Assembly: GCF_910596095.1 (NCBI RefSeq)
Contig: NC_056546.1
Location: forward strand, 20,612,425 to 20,676,424
Length of the DNA stretch: 64,000 bases
Source of the DNA: Thunnus maccoyii
Lineage: Eukaryota; Chordata; Actinopteri; Scombriformes; Scombridae
Reading direction: 5' to 3'
Positions 21,485 through 32,995 of the stretch are shown here, one piece after another (the first letter of the stretch is position 1; the number at the start of each line of letters is the position of its first letter). The translations under genes and the position numbers were made by a program. Below the pieces are notes generated by a model that worked only from the letters and a program-made list of their open reading frames with translations, had not been told where the DNA came from and did no database searches.

Positions 21485-22040
21485 CTAACGCCAGCTAACT
21501 TGTAAAAAAATAAAGTGGATTTTATATTCGAGCACAGGGTATAAACCCTTTATTTGGAGGAGAAACTGTGTACCAAAAAAGTAAAGGTTCACCTTTTCTT
21601 TCATTTCTGTTATCATTTCATCATTCCTCCAGACTCTTTCAACAGTTGTGTCCTCCTCAGTGTCAGTAATGAAATCGCACCAGCTCAATCCAGTTACTGC
21701 CAATTGACCTTGAACCTGCCAGTAGAATTTATGATTTTGTTTCAGTTTTGCCTGCCGGTTCACACATTTGACATGCACCACCTCAGAAATGTTACAGATG
21801 TCTGTCTTCTAGCACCTGAGGTTCATGCTCAAGGCCCCTTGTCATTGCACCAGTTTGTCGTACTCCTTTAAGTATCTGCGCTGCCAGTGCCTGACCAGAA
21901 GACTCCCCTCACACATGGCAAACCTCATAGAACCTACTGGTTGTTACTCTGGGCTGGCACATTTCTTTCCATAATGGACACTCAGACTGCTCTTGTGTGC
22001 CCTCCTGTATCATAGCTGCAATCTCCTGTGTGACAGTTAG
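21485..22040 (-). pseudogene. YqaJ-type PD-(D/E)XK nuclease, disrupted
   Basis: Reading the minus strand from ~22035 gives a YqaJ-like domain: SECPLWKEMCQPRVTTSRF, then EVCHV*GESSGQALAAQILK, then MTRGLEHEPQVLE. After one frameshift it continues VVHVKCVNRQ, NHKFYWQVQGQLAVTG and LSWCDFI to a stop at 21485. The order (R-TxSRF, ESS/AxxIL, GLEHEP, xVKC, QVQGQLxxTG, CDF) is that of the YqaJ viral-recombinase family (lambda-exonuclease-like fold). Breaks are a TGA where Arg is expected (CGA to TGA), a frameshift, and His in place of the acidic residue of the E-x-K motif. In fish such genes accompany ISL2EU-type transposons, so it is probably the second gene of the element carrying the THAP transposase, lying convergent to it. 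Confidence 0.78.
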
Positions 22041-22385
22041 GCAGTCAGTCAACTGATGCAGATTAAGCTCTAAACGCAGTTCTTTTAGTCTGACAGAGTT
22101 TTTTTGAGAGCCAATCTAAATTCAAATCACCCAAAATAACTAGCTTAGATTAATTTGGCAATTTCTTCCAAGGCCTCACAAATTGCAGATGGGGGACGGT
22201 AGATTACAATAGCTGTGAAATGGTCACCACCTCAAGGGCAGATGTCCAGAATAATATATTCAAAACTCTTTGACAGCAGCAACATGAAAAACAGAAAAAC
22301 AGAAACAGTAAAAAGTCTTTGACATAGATCAATACTCCACCTCCTTTTGATTTTCTGTCAATGTGAAAGATATTGTTTGTCTTTT
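22040..22385 (-). mobile_element. Non-LTR retrotransposon endonuclease fragment
   Basis: The minus strand encodes broken pieces of an APE-type endonuclease: KGGGVLIYVKDF, DHFTAIVIYRPPSAICEALE, then LVILGDLNLDWLSKK and RLKELRLELNLHQLTD. YRPPSA and GDLNLDW are landmark motifs of LINE endonucleases. Stops and shifts interrupt it. It abuts the YqaJ remnant, so one insertion truncated the other. Confidence 0.72.
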
Positions 22386-22448
22386 GTTTTGTTTTATGAT
22401 TAGTAGTTTTTATTGTTTTTCAAACAGGTCAAGACAACACATCAGATA

Positions 22449-22979
22449 CAGACAGGTGACAAATTAAAGGAAAAACTGGTACAGGTCTGAATGCTTGACC
22501 CCTACAGTGAGGGGATCTGGTGGCTCTGTTATGCTTTGGGGGGCATTTTGCTGGCATAGTTTGGGTCCACTTGTCCCCTTAGAGGGAAGGGTCACTGCAA
22601 ATCAATACGAAGATGTCATCACCTTTATCCTATGATGACACATTTCTATCCTGATGGGAGTGGTTTCTTCCAGGATGACAATGCCCCAATTCACAGGGCA
22701 TGAAGGGTCACTGAATGGTTTGATGAGTATGAAAATGATGTGAATCATATGTTGTCACCTTTACAGTCACCAGATCTCAACCCAATTGAACACCTATGGA
22801 ATTTGGACTGACGTGTTAGACAGCACACTCCACCACCATCATCAAAACACCAAATGAGGGAATATCTTTTTGAAGAATGGTGTTCATCAGTCTCGGCATT
22901 GATTCTACAAGTCTCTGGAACTCTTCTAGAGGGATGAACACCATTCTTCAAAAAGATATTCCCTCATTTGGTGTTTTGA
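22449..22979 (+). mobile_element. Tc1/mariner-like transposon remnant with a terminal foldback
   Basis: Plus-strand conceptual pieces match Tc1-type transposase: GSVMLWGAFCWH, GPLVPLEGRVTANQY, then DNA encoding the QDDNAPIHRA-like and [11 protein letters not shown]-like motifs (22670-22805) in shifted frames. Several stops are present. The right end is a perfect 47-bp inverted repeat (22842-22888 and 22933-22979) around a 44-base spacer. Confidence 0.8.
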
Positions 22980-23970
22980 AGATGGAGAGTAGTCGTCAAA
23001 CTCCTGGCACCGTCCTCCATCTCCTTTGGGGTTGATGACCAACACAGCAGGGAAAATCCTATGTGGCGTTCATGACGCATTTCTTTGCATTGTTTGAACT
23101 GTCTGCGCATGTCTTTCACTGCCTTGGAATAGTACAGGAATATCATTATGCAGTGTCCTCTCTATGACAGCTTCCCCTTGTTTTGTGCTGCTTGCATGAT
23201 CTGGTCTTGATAGTGCAGGAACCTAGCCACTATAGCCCTGGGGAACTGGCTGTCTGGTCTGCGTGGAGCCAGTGCCCAATGGGCTTTGTCTAATTCCAAA
23301 CCTTTAGGAAGTCGAGCCCCAATCACCCTGGTTAGAAATAAAAGGGCACCATTGTAGTCACAGGATTCAGGGAAGCCCACAAAAAACAGGTTGTTGTGGT
23401 GGCTTCTAGGGTCTAGATCATCCACCTGCTGGCCAAGTAGCTCCAGCTCGGCCCAGGTCACAGGCGGATTGGCTTTCAGCGCCTCATTGCTATCCTAAAG
23501 GGGGTCTAGATGACATACTACATTGGAGAGGTGCATGGTAACAGTTGTCAGTTTGGACTCCATGGATGTGGTGGCTCTGTGGATTTCACTTTGTTGTTGT
23601 GTCCACTTGAAATTTCTGTAAGGACGCTGTATATATTTGCAATATCAGCGGCAACCCTGCCTAGTTCACAGTCGGAGATGGTATCATTAGCTGTAGCTGC
23701 TGTGAGTGTATTCTGGGGTAGGTGAAGGGGGATTTCTTGAAGTTCTTCTTGCAATGTTCTTGCTACTTGGCATTTCATTAAGTTTGTTTTTGGCTCAGAG
23801 TGTATAGTTGTGTTGTTGTGTTTTCTGTTCAGGCAGCCATTCTCAGACTCTGTGTCACATGACTCAGCTGACAAATGTATTTTTAACTTATGAACAAAAA
23901 TGTATAAATGTAACTGCTGACCCTTGTCCAAATAATAGCCTAAAATAAGTATGTAGATTGATTTCTCCAA
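22964..23970 (-). mobile_element. L1-type LINE ORF1 remnant
   Basis: The minus strand holds three blocks in transcript order: 23970-23548 (coiled-coil-like N-terminal part, ending HNNKVKSTEPPHPWSPN), 23461-23162 (ELLGQQVDDLDPRSHHNNL, VGFPES, PRAIVARFLHYQDQI, the RRM and basic C-terminal region of L1 ORF1p), and 23146-22964 (YYSKAVKDMRRQF). Stops and shifts separate them. It is interrupted on its 3' side by the Tc1-like foldback. ORF2 is missing. Confidence 0.78.
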
Positions 23971-24939
23971 GGAGCTACTGGCTTTTAATCCACTACAGTA
24001 AGATGATCAATTTGTGGAAAATAAAAACTGAATTCATTGACAATTTGGAAAATGGCCTGCAGTGATGTGAGGTGCATTATTTATAGTTAATGAAATGTTA
24101 AAGTGTGCAAGGATTCTTAATAGATTCTCCAAAATCTAATATCAGGGTGTACAAGCTGTACAGTGAATTAAATAAATTGCTATACTTTAAAGGCTTTTAA
24201 AAATCTAAATACTAAGTAAACAAGAAATTTTTAAAATGATTTTAAAACGGGTTATATTATATCTACATGGACCAAAACTCACAGTGCACATTTCAAAAAT
24301 GATGACAGTAAGTCAAGAGTTTTTCGTGGAAAGTTATTACATTTATAGACAGCAAACATGAACGTACCAGCAGTTGTTCACCAACAACAATTTGCCACAT
24401 TTTCCCAGCTGTATTTCTTGATAACATATGGTGTTTCTTTGCAATCTACATATTGTATTGAAGCTGAACTAAAAATAACAGTTATTCAACACCCCTATTA
24501 TATACCAAAAAATGTTACCCCTTGAACCATATACAATTGTGCAAAATGTGTGTTTTGCAATATGAAATATATAAAATATGAAGATATGCTGTTTGATGAT
24601 GTGTCCCTTGTGGACTGCACTGACTGTTTTCACTGACATTTCTTTCTCTCTTTTTAATATGTAAACGACCTGGTCATGGTGGACACAGCCCTGAGACTCA
24701 CATCAAGAGCAACATTAGTGTAAACATAACACACATTAATGTGAGGTATGAAGGAGTTAAGGCTTTTTGGTCAAGTGAAAATTAGGAGCTTATGTGCACT
24801 TTTCCCTCATAGCAGACAATTGGTTTTACGGGTGCACTTTGCATCACAGTGCTTTCAGATTCTGATATTCACAGACTCTGGTGTCCAGTCTCTTGTATAG
24901 CTCTGCTATACTACTGTACATGACAAGGCTATTGCCTGA
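23971..24939 (-). other. Presumed slc29a3 3' UTR and spacer
   Basis: AT-rich with no coding sequence. It lies directly downstream of the slc29a3 stop. I could not identify a clear AATAAA on the minus strand. Confidence 0.4.
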
Positions 24940-27900
24940 TCAGATAGAGTGCACAATAAGGGCAGAGAAAGCAGATCCAACAGCCAGTCCCAGAGTGAGA
25001 AAGAAGGACATGACCACTCCTGTGGCCTCTGCCAGCTCCCGAGGTACCACTTTTGGCCCATAGATCATTGGTAGAGTGCCTAGGTAACCATTAGTTAGGC
25101 CTAGCAGGCAGTTAAAGATCACAGGGTACACATCATGTGCAAACAGCACAGTGTGGAGGTGGTCTCTCGGCTGATAGTTACAAAACATGAAAAGTGGGAT
25201 CATGGCGGAGCGACACACCACCAGTATAGGCAGGACTTGGCTGGTGGGGCCAGGCACCTGCAGCCAGGCTGTGGCCTGCCTACCACAAAAGTCTGCTACA
25301 TTGTACAGGAGGAAACTTGTGAGGGGCACAAAGTAAGTGGTGGTCCAGATGCTGCCACTGTCTTTGTTGACAGACTGGATCCCTGATGATACTGCAGGGA
25401 ACACCATGATAGAGACGCAGAAGACGTAGAAGACGCTCAGGCCTAGCACCCATGTCTTCCTGAGGATACGTTGCAGTGGTGGGGCGGAGACACCGTTCCC
25501 TGTACCTGCTGCTGCTCCCCCCTCACTGTTACCTCCTGGACTGGTGCTCGCTGCTGCCAGCATGTAGTGTCTGGAGGGAAGAGAGGAACATATGAGGTAT
25601 TGGATGAGCTATTACCTCAAAAATCTCTAAAAGTCATGATAAAAATAAGTGGTTTTAGACAGAGAGAATCAAATGGTAGCAACAAATTCAAATGCACAAA
25701 CAATGTAACTGGAACAAGCAAGTTTAGAGTTTTTATTGCAAATCTTGTGATGAGATGTTTAGGATTTTTTTCTAGCTTTAGCCCCATCTGGTGGCAATAA
25801 CAAAAACGACACTAAATCTGTAATCTATGGTATCCAGATTCAGCTGGAAGTTTTCTTGAAAAAGGTCTTCTGATAAATTTGAAAATTAAAATACATGTTT
25901 TAAAAGTTGCTGTATGTATCTATATGGGAACAAGAATCTCTATCTTTCTTACTGACCGTGAATATGCAAGTTTGGGCAGCAGCAGGTATGTGAAAATGCA
26001 GAGCAGGATGAAGACGTCGGCTGTCAGGAAGTAGGCCAGAGCACTATCTGTCACATCTTCTGCCACTGCCAGGTCTACTATTGATGCTACTGCACTCAGT
26101 GTGCCTCCCATAGCCTGGCCTGAGATAGGAAAGGACTTCAGCTTATGTACAGTCATTTCACAAGAGACACACAAGAAAAAAAGGAGAGAGGGGTAGAGTG
26201 TGCTCTTCTTGTTGTGTTCACAAGTACGTGCCCATACACAGACACCGACATGACAACATCATGTCACATACATACATCATGTTTGGAGGTGGCAAGAAAT
26301 AAACATTCATGACAGCAAGTTACTTCATCAAGAAACCCTTAATAAAGCCGACAAACAGTACATACTGTAGAAAGTATTTGTACAATGATAATGTATAAAG
26401 AAAATAGTGTCAATAAGAGACATTCCTGAACTGAATAAGGACTGTACCTGATATGAGGGCCTGGGAGATCCTCATGGGGAAATGCCCGCTGATCCCAAAT
26501 ACGCTGCCAGAGAAGAGGTTCGAGGCTCCGCTGACGACAGCGACGCAAGCCAGTGTGCCAGCAAAGAACTCCATCCTGCAGTCTGACACGTCCACTTTCA
26601 CCAGCACTGTGGTCACCACAAACACCAACAGGATCACAAAGAGAGACCACAGGATCCGCACGTTTGATGACAACCTATGAACACCCCCCGCAGACACATA
26701 CATACACAGGGATTAGGCAGGTCAGTTGATCAATGTAAACTTAAAAATTAAAGCAGATGTAAGGTTGGCTGTTTTTTGTGTCAAGGACAGTTTGATTTGA
26801 TTACAGTCTGTGTAAACCACAAATCTGCATACAACACTGACTGTTATCACAAAGATATTAACTATCCATCACAAATAATAGATATAAAATTTATTCTGAA
26901 GGAGATGACTTTTAAAAATGATAACACATCCTCTTTGCTCCGTGTTATCTAAGACCAACACAGACTGATCAAAGTCCAGAGAGAATATAAAGGGACACAC
27001 AGCATTTTAAGGTCACTGGGTAAATTAGATTACTGTAATTTAATCTAATGTACTAAAAGCACTTTATTATGTTTATCATGGTGGAGTGAGAGACTCAACA
27101 AGTTAGAAATTCAGACCGAGAGGAGTGTGTTGTGTGTGTGTGCATGCGTGTGTGTGTGTGTGCGTGTGTGTTTTTGGTGAAAGCAACCTGTTAACAAGGA
27201 CATAGTTGAGTATCAGACAGAGCACAGAAGGCACCGTGGAGGCAATGGCCAGATAACTTTCAAAGTAGTCCTGTGAATAGTTAGAGAAAAGACAAAACAA
27301 TTTCAATTCACAGTTTCTTGCATAGTGTCTGTGTGTCTCTCTCTCTCTCTCACACTCTCACACTCTCTCACACACACACACACACACAAACACAAAGAGG
27401 AAGTGAAAAGAGAAATCTAAAAATCGAAAAAAATTCTCTTCTTCTTTATCGTTGCTATGGTGACTGAGGTCAAGCATTAATCTCTGAGAAACCATCCGGA
27501 CCGTTTCACAGATTTAACAGTCTTATCTTAAATAATAGCCTGGTATTAAATTGTACTGTTTTAACAAATAAAAGCCTGTCTTCAGTAAACCTCTGGGCAA
27601 AGAAATTCGTTGCTGGTTGCTCAACCATGCTGCAAGCCACTGTGCAATTATTACTGAAGGCAAACTTTCCTAGCCAGCTTGCTATATCTGTACCTAGTGT
27701 GGTACAGATACACAAAGATTAGTTGAAAATGAGTTTGAGTCATAGGAATCAATTACTTAGGAGCATTGGCCTTTCTTTTGGATGTTGTGCGGTTCTTTCA
27801 GTTGACTACACAGATGTCTGTCTTTGTGACACTCCTGTCCAAATTGATAAGTGAATCATATAAATTTATACCTTATTGCTTGACTATCCTGACTCATAGC

Positions 27901-28456
27901 TACAGTATCTGGCTGCAAGACACCTTCCTTTTACCCTCTCAACCTTCCATTCCTCAACAAGTCTTGTGGCATTTCTAATGGTATAATTGTGTTGCAATGG
28001 ATTTCTGTGAGATGTGAAAGGACCCTCAGTCCTCACATCTGTCACACTACACACATATTTGTGAGTATAAAACACACACACACACAAACAAACAGTAAGA
28101 AAACACAGTGCTGTTGTTTTCCTCTTACTCACACTGAGGTCTGAACGTTCCTCCTCACCCCCGCTGTGATGAGTGTTGTTACTCAGTTTGTAAAGCCAGT
28201 AGTGTTTGGCTGTTATGAAGAAGTTCCAGGGCAGCAGGGAGCCGATGCCCATCAGAAAGAAGATGATGTACACCAAACAGTAAGAGTCCTCTGGACTGTA
28301 GCGTACAGCCAAAGGCACTGATGAATGTTTGGGCAGGAGGGATGCAGAGGGACTCTGGTCCTCGTTTTCCTCATCATCAGATACATTGTGGTTGCCGAGA
28401 GCAGTCGGAACATAGGAGGAGTTGAGACTGGGCTGCACAGGGTCTATGCCGTCCAT
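24940..28456 (-). CDS. slc29a3: Equilibrative nucleoside transporter 3 (lysosomal), SLC29A3
   Basis: Eleven-helix carrier that moves nucleosides out of lysosomes and possibly across mitochondrial membranes. Coding exons (minus): 28133-28456, 27188-27270, 26448-26674, 25957-26119, 24940-25570. They join to exactly 475 codons plus stop, the same length as human ENT3. Hallmarks: [18 protein letters not shown] at helix 1, [35 protein letters not shown] at helices 4-5, [20 protein letters not shown], and the C-terminal [20 protein letters not shown]. The start ATG (28454-28456) has an A at -3; an upstream in-frame GTG is not supported. The hydrophilic N-terminus has an acidic cluster (DDEENED) followed by LL at 40-41, an imperfect version of the lysosomal dileucine signal. 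A likely 5' UTR exon lies near 29988. Confidence 0.96.
27120..27174. repeat. TG-rich microsatellite beside a slc29a3 splice donor
   Basis: An interrupted (TG)n run ends 13 bases from the donor side of the 27188-27270 exon. A second CT/CA-rich run lies at 27325-27390. Confidence 0.85.
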
Positions 28457-29987
28457 TTTCAGACAGCACACTCACAAAGTAAAGAGGAGAGAAAAAGGGG
28501 AAGGTTGGGGGAAAAGGAGGTAGTAGAAAACTCTAAGATGGGAACTGTTTAACAGAAAGCTGTGAAAGAGAAAAGGAAAAACATCTTAAAAAAAGACATC
28601 AATGCAACATGGTAATGTTCCTGCAATAAGTGGGATTTGGAAGATGCTTACTTTTAATTGTGCATGTCCACAAAGGAAAAAGTAGACTGTGTTTGCTGTG
28701 AAGCCATACTCCGGAGAGAGCTCTGGGTCGTAGCTGGTAGAGAGCAGTCCAGTGGTCAGTGTAATGCAATGCTGCAGTAAGAGGAGTCACATTTAAGCCT
28801 TTCTGGGGATAAACAAATATTTTCAACATTTATCCCGTCATAAATAAAATAAATACACATGTAAGATAATGTGAGACCCAAAGAGGAGAAGCTGTACTCT
28901 GAGCTGAACTGTTTATGTTCAGCACAAAACACTGAACATGACGCTCATAAAACGTCTACTGCTCATGTCATCTTAAAAAGAAAAAGAAATAAGAAGCACT
29001 TCAGAATGACAGTTCTACAGCGTAGACTTTATTCCAAAGCTGACATTTTGCCAACGATGCGCTTTCTTCTAAGCTACTGAACCTTTGCCAGTTAATTAAG
29101 TATGACAAACAGCTACCTATACAATTCAGCAATGCCTCGTAATCATGTTTCAGATGATGTGGAATGTCACATGAACACATTGTCCTTTTCTTACTGAGCC
29201 ACTGCAGCACCAACAATATTACTGGGGGCCCCTGCCATCATTATTATTTGACAGCAATGTGTGGATGTGAACCCGCTGCACTCCCACAGGAACCAGGATT
29301 TTATAAAGTTGACTGCTCCAGTGTGATTGTTTGACTCATTGTGCTGTTTTTCAGCAATCACCAAATCTGCACGTGCTCTACAAACTACAACCTTACATGT
29401 AAAAAAAAAGCACTGAATTGTGAGCTTGTGAGGAAAGTCATGAGACAGGCACCGGAGAGCTGCGGTGTCTGAATGTCACTGACAGAAATAGAAGGGCACG
29501 TTTTCAATTGCATCACTTGCTTGAACAATATGAGGTTATTACTTGAACTATTTAAGGAGACTAAAGGAAGACTGACATGGCAGAACGAAGCTGAGCTTGC
29601 ATTTTAAAGCATCATGTGTGCCACTAATGAGGAACCAGTATTCACATGATGCTTACTCAAGAAAATACAATTACACCGATTTAAACTTCAGACTACAGAC
29701 TGAGAAGTTTCATTCAAGGAAGTGGGCTCCTTGTCACTGCGGACAGCTGCTTTCACAGTGTGTTTCCACAACTCAGAGAAAAGTATTCCTAGTTCTTCAT
29801 TATTGTGGTCTTATGACGAATGGGTATGTCAATTTGCCATTTATTTTGTGTGGGCATCGCAGTCAAACAAACAAACAAACAAACGTAAACTGACCAAACC
29901 GGTTGGCAAAGTGTTCAAAAATGTAGCTAACTGATCTGACTAGACCCGCGGCTAATGTTGGGCTACTTAAATAAAATGTAAACATAC
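28457..29987 (-). other. slc29a3 5' region, probably its 5' UTR and first intron
   Basis: No coding sequence. The region between the coding start and the candidate non-coding first exon near 29988-30110. Unique-looking DNA with no named element. Confidence 0.45.
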
Positions 29988-30390
29988 CTCACTGTTGCAG
30001 ACTCACTGGCGGTTGCTTCTGTCCTTCTTGAAGCGTTAACCTGACACAAAAATCCATTTCACAGCAAACTTCGTTTCTAGTCACCTGATAAACAACCACT
30101 CTTCAGCCTGTGAACCCACGAGCAAGCGTTATTTTTTTCCCCACCTGCATTCTGCGAAGACCTGCCCCTACTCTGCCTTTTGATTGGCTCTGACCTTGAT
30201 ACTCTTACGCTATCACTAACCAGCTCACTCCTCATGCCTACACCTAACCAATCCAAACAAAGAAAGCAACAATTACTAGCCAATCAGAAGCAGAGTGAAT
30301 AAGGTTGGCTATAACTCTCGCGAGATTTGAACCCTAACCTTAACCTCACCCAACCTCAACCGTAACCTTGCGAGAGTTCGTCCCTCCGGC
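29988..30390 (-). promoter_or_regulatory. Candidate slc29a3 non-coding first exon and promoter
   Basis: On the minus strand CAACAGTGAG|GTATGT at 29988/29987 is a good donor, suggesting a 5' UTR exon upstream. GTCACCTGAT (30080-30089) is a CLEAR-like E-box (8/10). An inverted CCAAT (attgg) lies at 30181-30186. TCTCGCGAGA, a palindromic element of TATA-less promoters, is at 30316-30325, and an inverted copy of its flank (gcgagagtt) is at 30370-30378. Confidence 0.4.
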
Positions 30391-31119
30391 TCGTTTACCA
30401 AAAAATAAAGCTCACAGGCAGCGACAACAATGAGAGTTCCGGCATGAATCCTTCAGAATAAAAGCCTTATCTATTCCACACAGACTAAAACGCACTTCGC
30501 ACAATGACTACATGAATTACGTATAGGAAAAAATATCATCTGGTTTAAACGTTATTTAAAAACTAATTATATGATAGAACAAAACAAGAGACTATAAAAT
30601 AAAGACTGTAAAAAATCCCCGCTGTTACTCTGACAATTACACCAGACGTCTTATTTTACTTGCGGAACAGCAGTCGTCTTTCCGGTCCAGCTTTTATAAA
30701 ATAAAAGTATGAATATTAAGGACACTCATTTGCACAAAATTATTATCCAAGATACAAACTACTATTAACAGATGCTTCTTACAACATGTTTTGAGTGTCA
30801 TTTTGGAAAAAAAACAACAACAGTTGCTGGACTGTGGATGAAAAATGATGAACAAACTTCATTGAGAGTTAAACTGAGCCTTTTGCTTTTTCAAGGAAAA
30901 TTCTGGGATTTTAAATAAAAACCAGTGATGTCATTGATAAAGTGAGGATGAGAAGGTAAGGTACTAATCATTCAGCTGGGGTTTTAACTTTTTTTTTTTC
31001 TTTTCTTTTTTTTTTTTTTTTTTACATAAATTTAAAGGGGATGTTTTTGAAACAGTGCCTTCTGGTAGATGGATTTTATTGATAAGTAAGTAAGTAAGTG
31101 TAAGACAATGCTATTTTTT
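30391..31119. other. Intergenic DNA upstream of slc29a3
   Basis: AT-rich. Contains a T-rich tract near 30990-31023 just before the LINE fragment. No gene seen. Confidence 0.5.
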
Positions 31120-32995
31120 ATTGTTTGTATCATATACAGGTTTGATTCCCATGTTTCTAACAAAGTCTTATTTGATGAAATAACATCCAAATTGAAGGAA
31201 CTAAACAATAAATACCAAGGTTCATAAATAATTATTTGTGGTGATTTCAATGAATGTCCTGATGATATGGAGGACAGATACCATCCTAAGCTAAACCAAG
31301 CTTCACAGAGCAATAACCTTGTTTCGTTACTCTGCTCCAACCTTTCTTTGATGCATGGTGTTTCTTCAACCCTTTTAGTGTAATAGAAAACTAACTTTAA
31401 AATCAAGAATTGATCTATTTTTAATTTCTTACCCTACCCTTCAATTTGTGAAAGAAGTTAATCATATTCATGCCCCATTATTGGACCATAATCAAATAAT
31501 TTTGAAATTAGGTGCTACCCAGGAGACCTCTTGTATGCAATTCAACAATACTCTTTTAAATGATGATTCATTTAATGATACTATTGAAAAACTAGCAGAC
31601 AAAATCCTCAATGATGGCTTAAACAATGACTAAAGGAAAAAAATATGAATTCTTTAAATGAAAGGTTAGGTATGTTGTTATTAAAAGAAGAAAAGAAAAA
31701 GAAGAACTAAAGAAAGAGGTATTCAAAAAGCTGACTTGATGTACAAACTTGACCTTCTACTGACAAAAGAAAATATCACTTTGGAAGAAGAAATCCAGTT
31801 GAAGGGCATCCAGCTACAGCTGGATCAAATTTGTTTAGACATGGCAAAAGGAATGTTTATTAGGTCTAGAGCCAAGTAGCTGGAGGAAGGGGAGAGGAAC
31901 ACAAATACTTGAGAAAAGAATTTATAAAAGGAAACCATTAACTGCCCTTAATATTGGGTAATTAAAAATGGAAAAGAAAGATCTCAACTCAATATATAAT
32001 TTTGTCACTGCATTTTATGGAAAATTATACAAATTCAAATTGAATGCAAAATATTGTGCAAGTGTCCTGGAAAAAATCCAAACTAATATCCCTTCAACTG
32101 GTGAACAATTTAAATCTATGTGTGACTCTGACTTGTCAGCTAATGAAATTAGAGATGCATTATTTTCAATGAAGAAAGGCAAATCTCCAGTAATCGATGG
32201 TCTATCTGTTGAATTTTATACACTTGCACTTTTGGGAACTTATTCAAAATCTATTAATCTCTATGTACAAATAATGCATCAAAGACAGAAAGCAGCACCA
32301 ATGAAGCAAGGCATTATATCTCTTATCCCCAAACCCGATAAAGACCCTTTATCAATAGATAATTGGCATCCTATCACTCTTTTAACAATAGATTATAAGA
32401 TCTTGGCCTTAGTATATGCAAACAGTTAAAAAAAGGGCTAGATCCTCTTATAGCTGAAACTCAAACAGGATTCATGAAAAACAGACATATTAGTTGTAAT
32501 ATAAGACTCACCTTAGATTTGTTAGATCATGCAGATGCAGTTAACTCTAAGGCACTTATCTTGTTTTTGGACTTTTATGAGGCCTTTGACACAATCAAGC
32601 ACAAGTTTCTTTTACAGTCCATCAAGGCATTTGGTTTTGGTAATAACTTTGTTGACATTGTCAGTATGTTTTACAAAGATATTAATAGCTTAGTTATAAT
32701 TATTTTTAATACCTCTAAAAGATTCCAAATTAATAGAGGGGTCAGGCAGGGTTGCCCTATTTCTCCTTTTTTATTTAATTTAGTCACTGAATTAAATTTT
32801 CCCAACTGGCAGATGACACTACGCTTTTTTTTTAAAAAAAGACAAGAACCAGTTGTGTAATTCAATTAATTTGATTTCTCCAATCAGTTCTAAGACTGAA
32901 TATGTCCAAGTGTGAAGTTTTGTATCTGTAAGATTGTGACAATTCTGTAATTGAAAATATCCTGGTAAAGGTAACATTTAGTAACATTTATGGCT
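31120..32995 (+). mobile_element. L1-like LINE ORF2 fragment, disrupted
   Basis: Plus-strand blocks run in ORF2 order: endonuclease pieces (IICGDFNECPDD near 31228; LDHNQIILKL near 31480, where S-D-H-N is usual), a linker, then reverse transcriptase (31968-32429: KKGKSPVIDGLSVEFY, QGIISLIPKPDKDPLSIDNW; 32474-32860: ALILFLDFYEAFDTIKHKF, GVRQGCPISPFLFNL). The catalytic Q-L-A-D-D motif is present in DNA at ~32808-32822 but in another frame. Several stops and shifts make it dead. Confidence 0.87.

Noticed and set aside
28457-28471. N-terminal extension of slc29a3 (five residues from a GTG)
   Set aside because: The next codon is an ATG in good context, and the resulting total of 475 aa equals human ENT3.
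29860-29884. Tandem 'caaa' run as a functional element
   Set aside because: A short simple repeat with no other signal.
30331-30366. Interstitial telomere repeat (ccctaaccttaacct)
   Set aside because: Only two or three imperfect units within a C/A-rich promoter stretch; too short to call.
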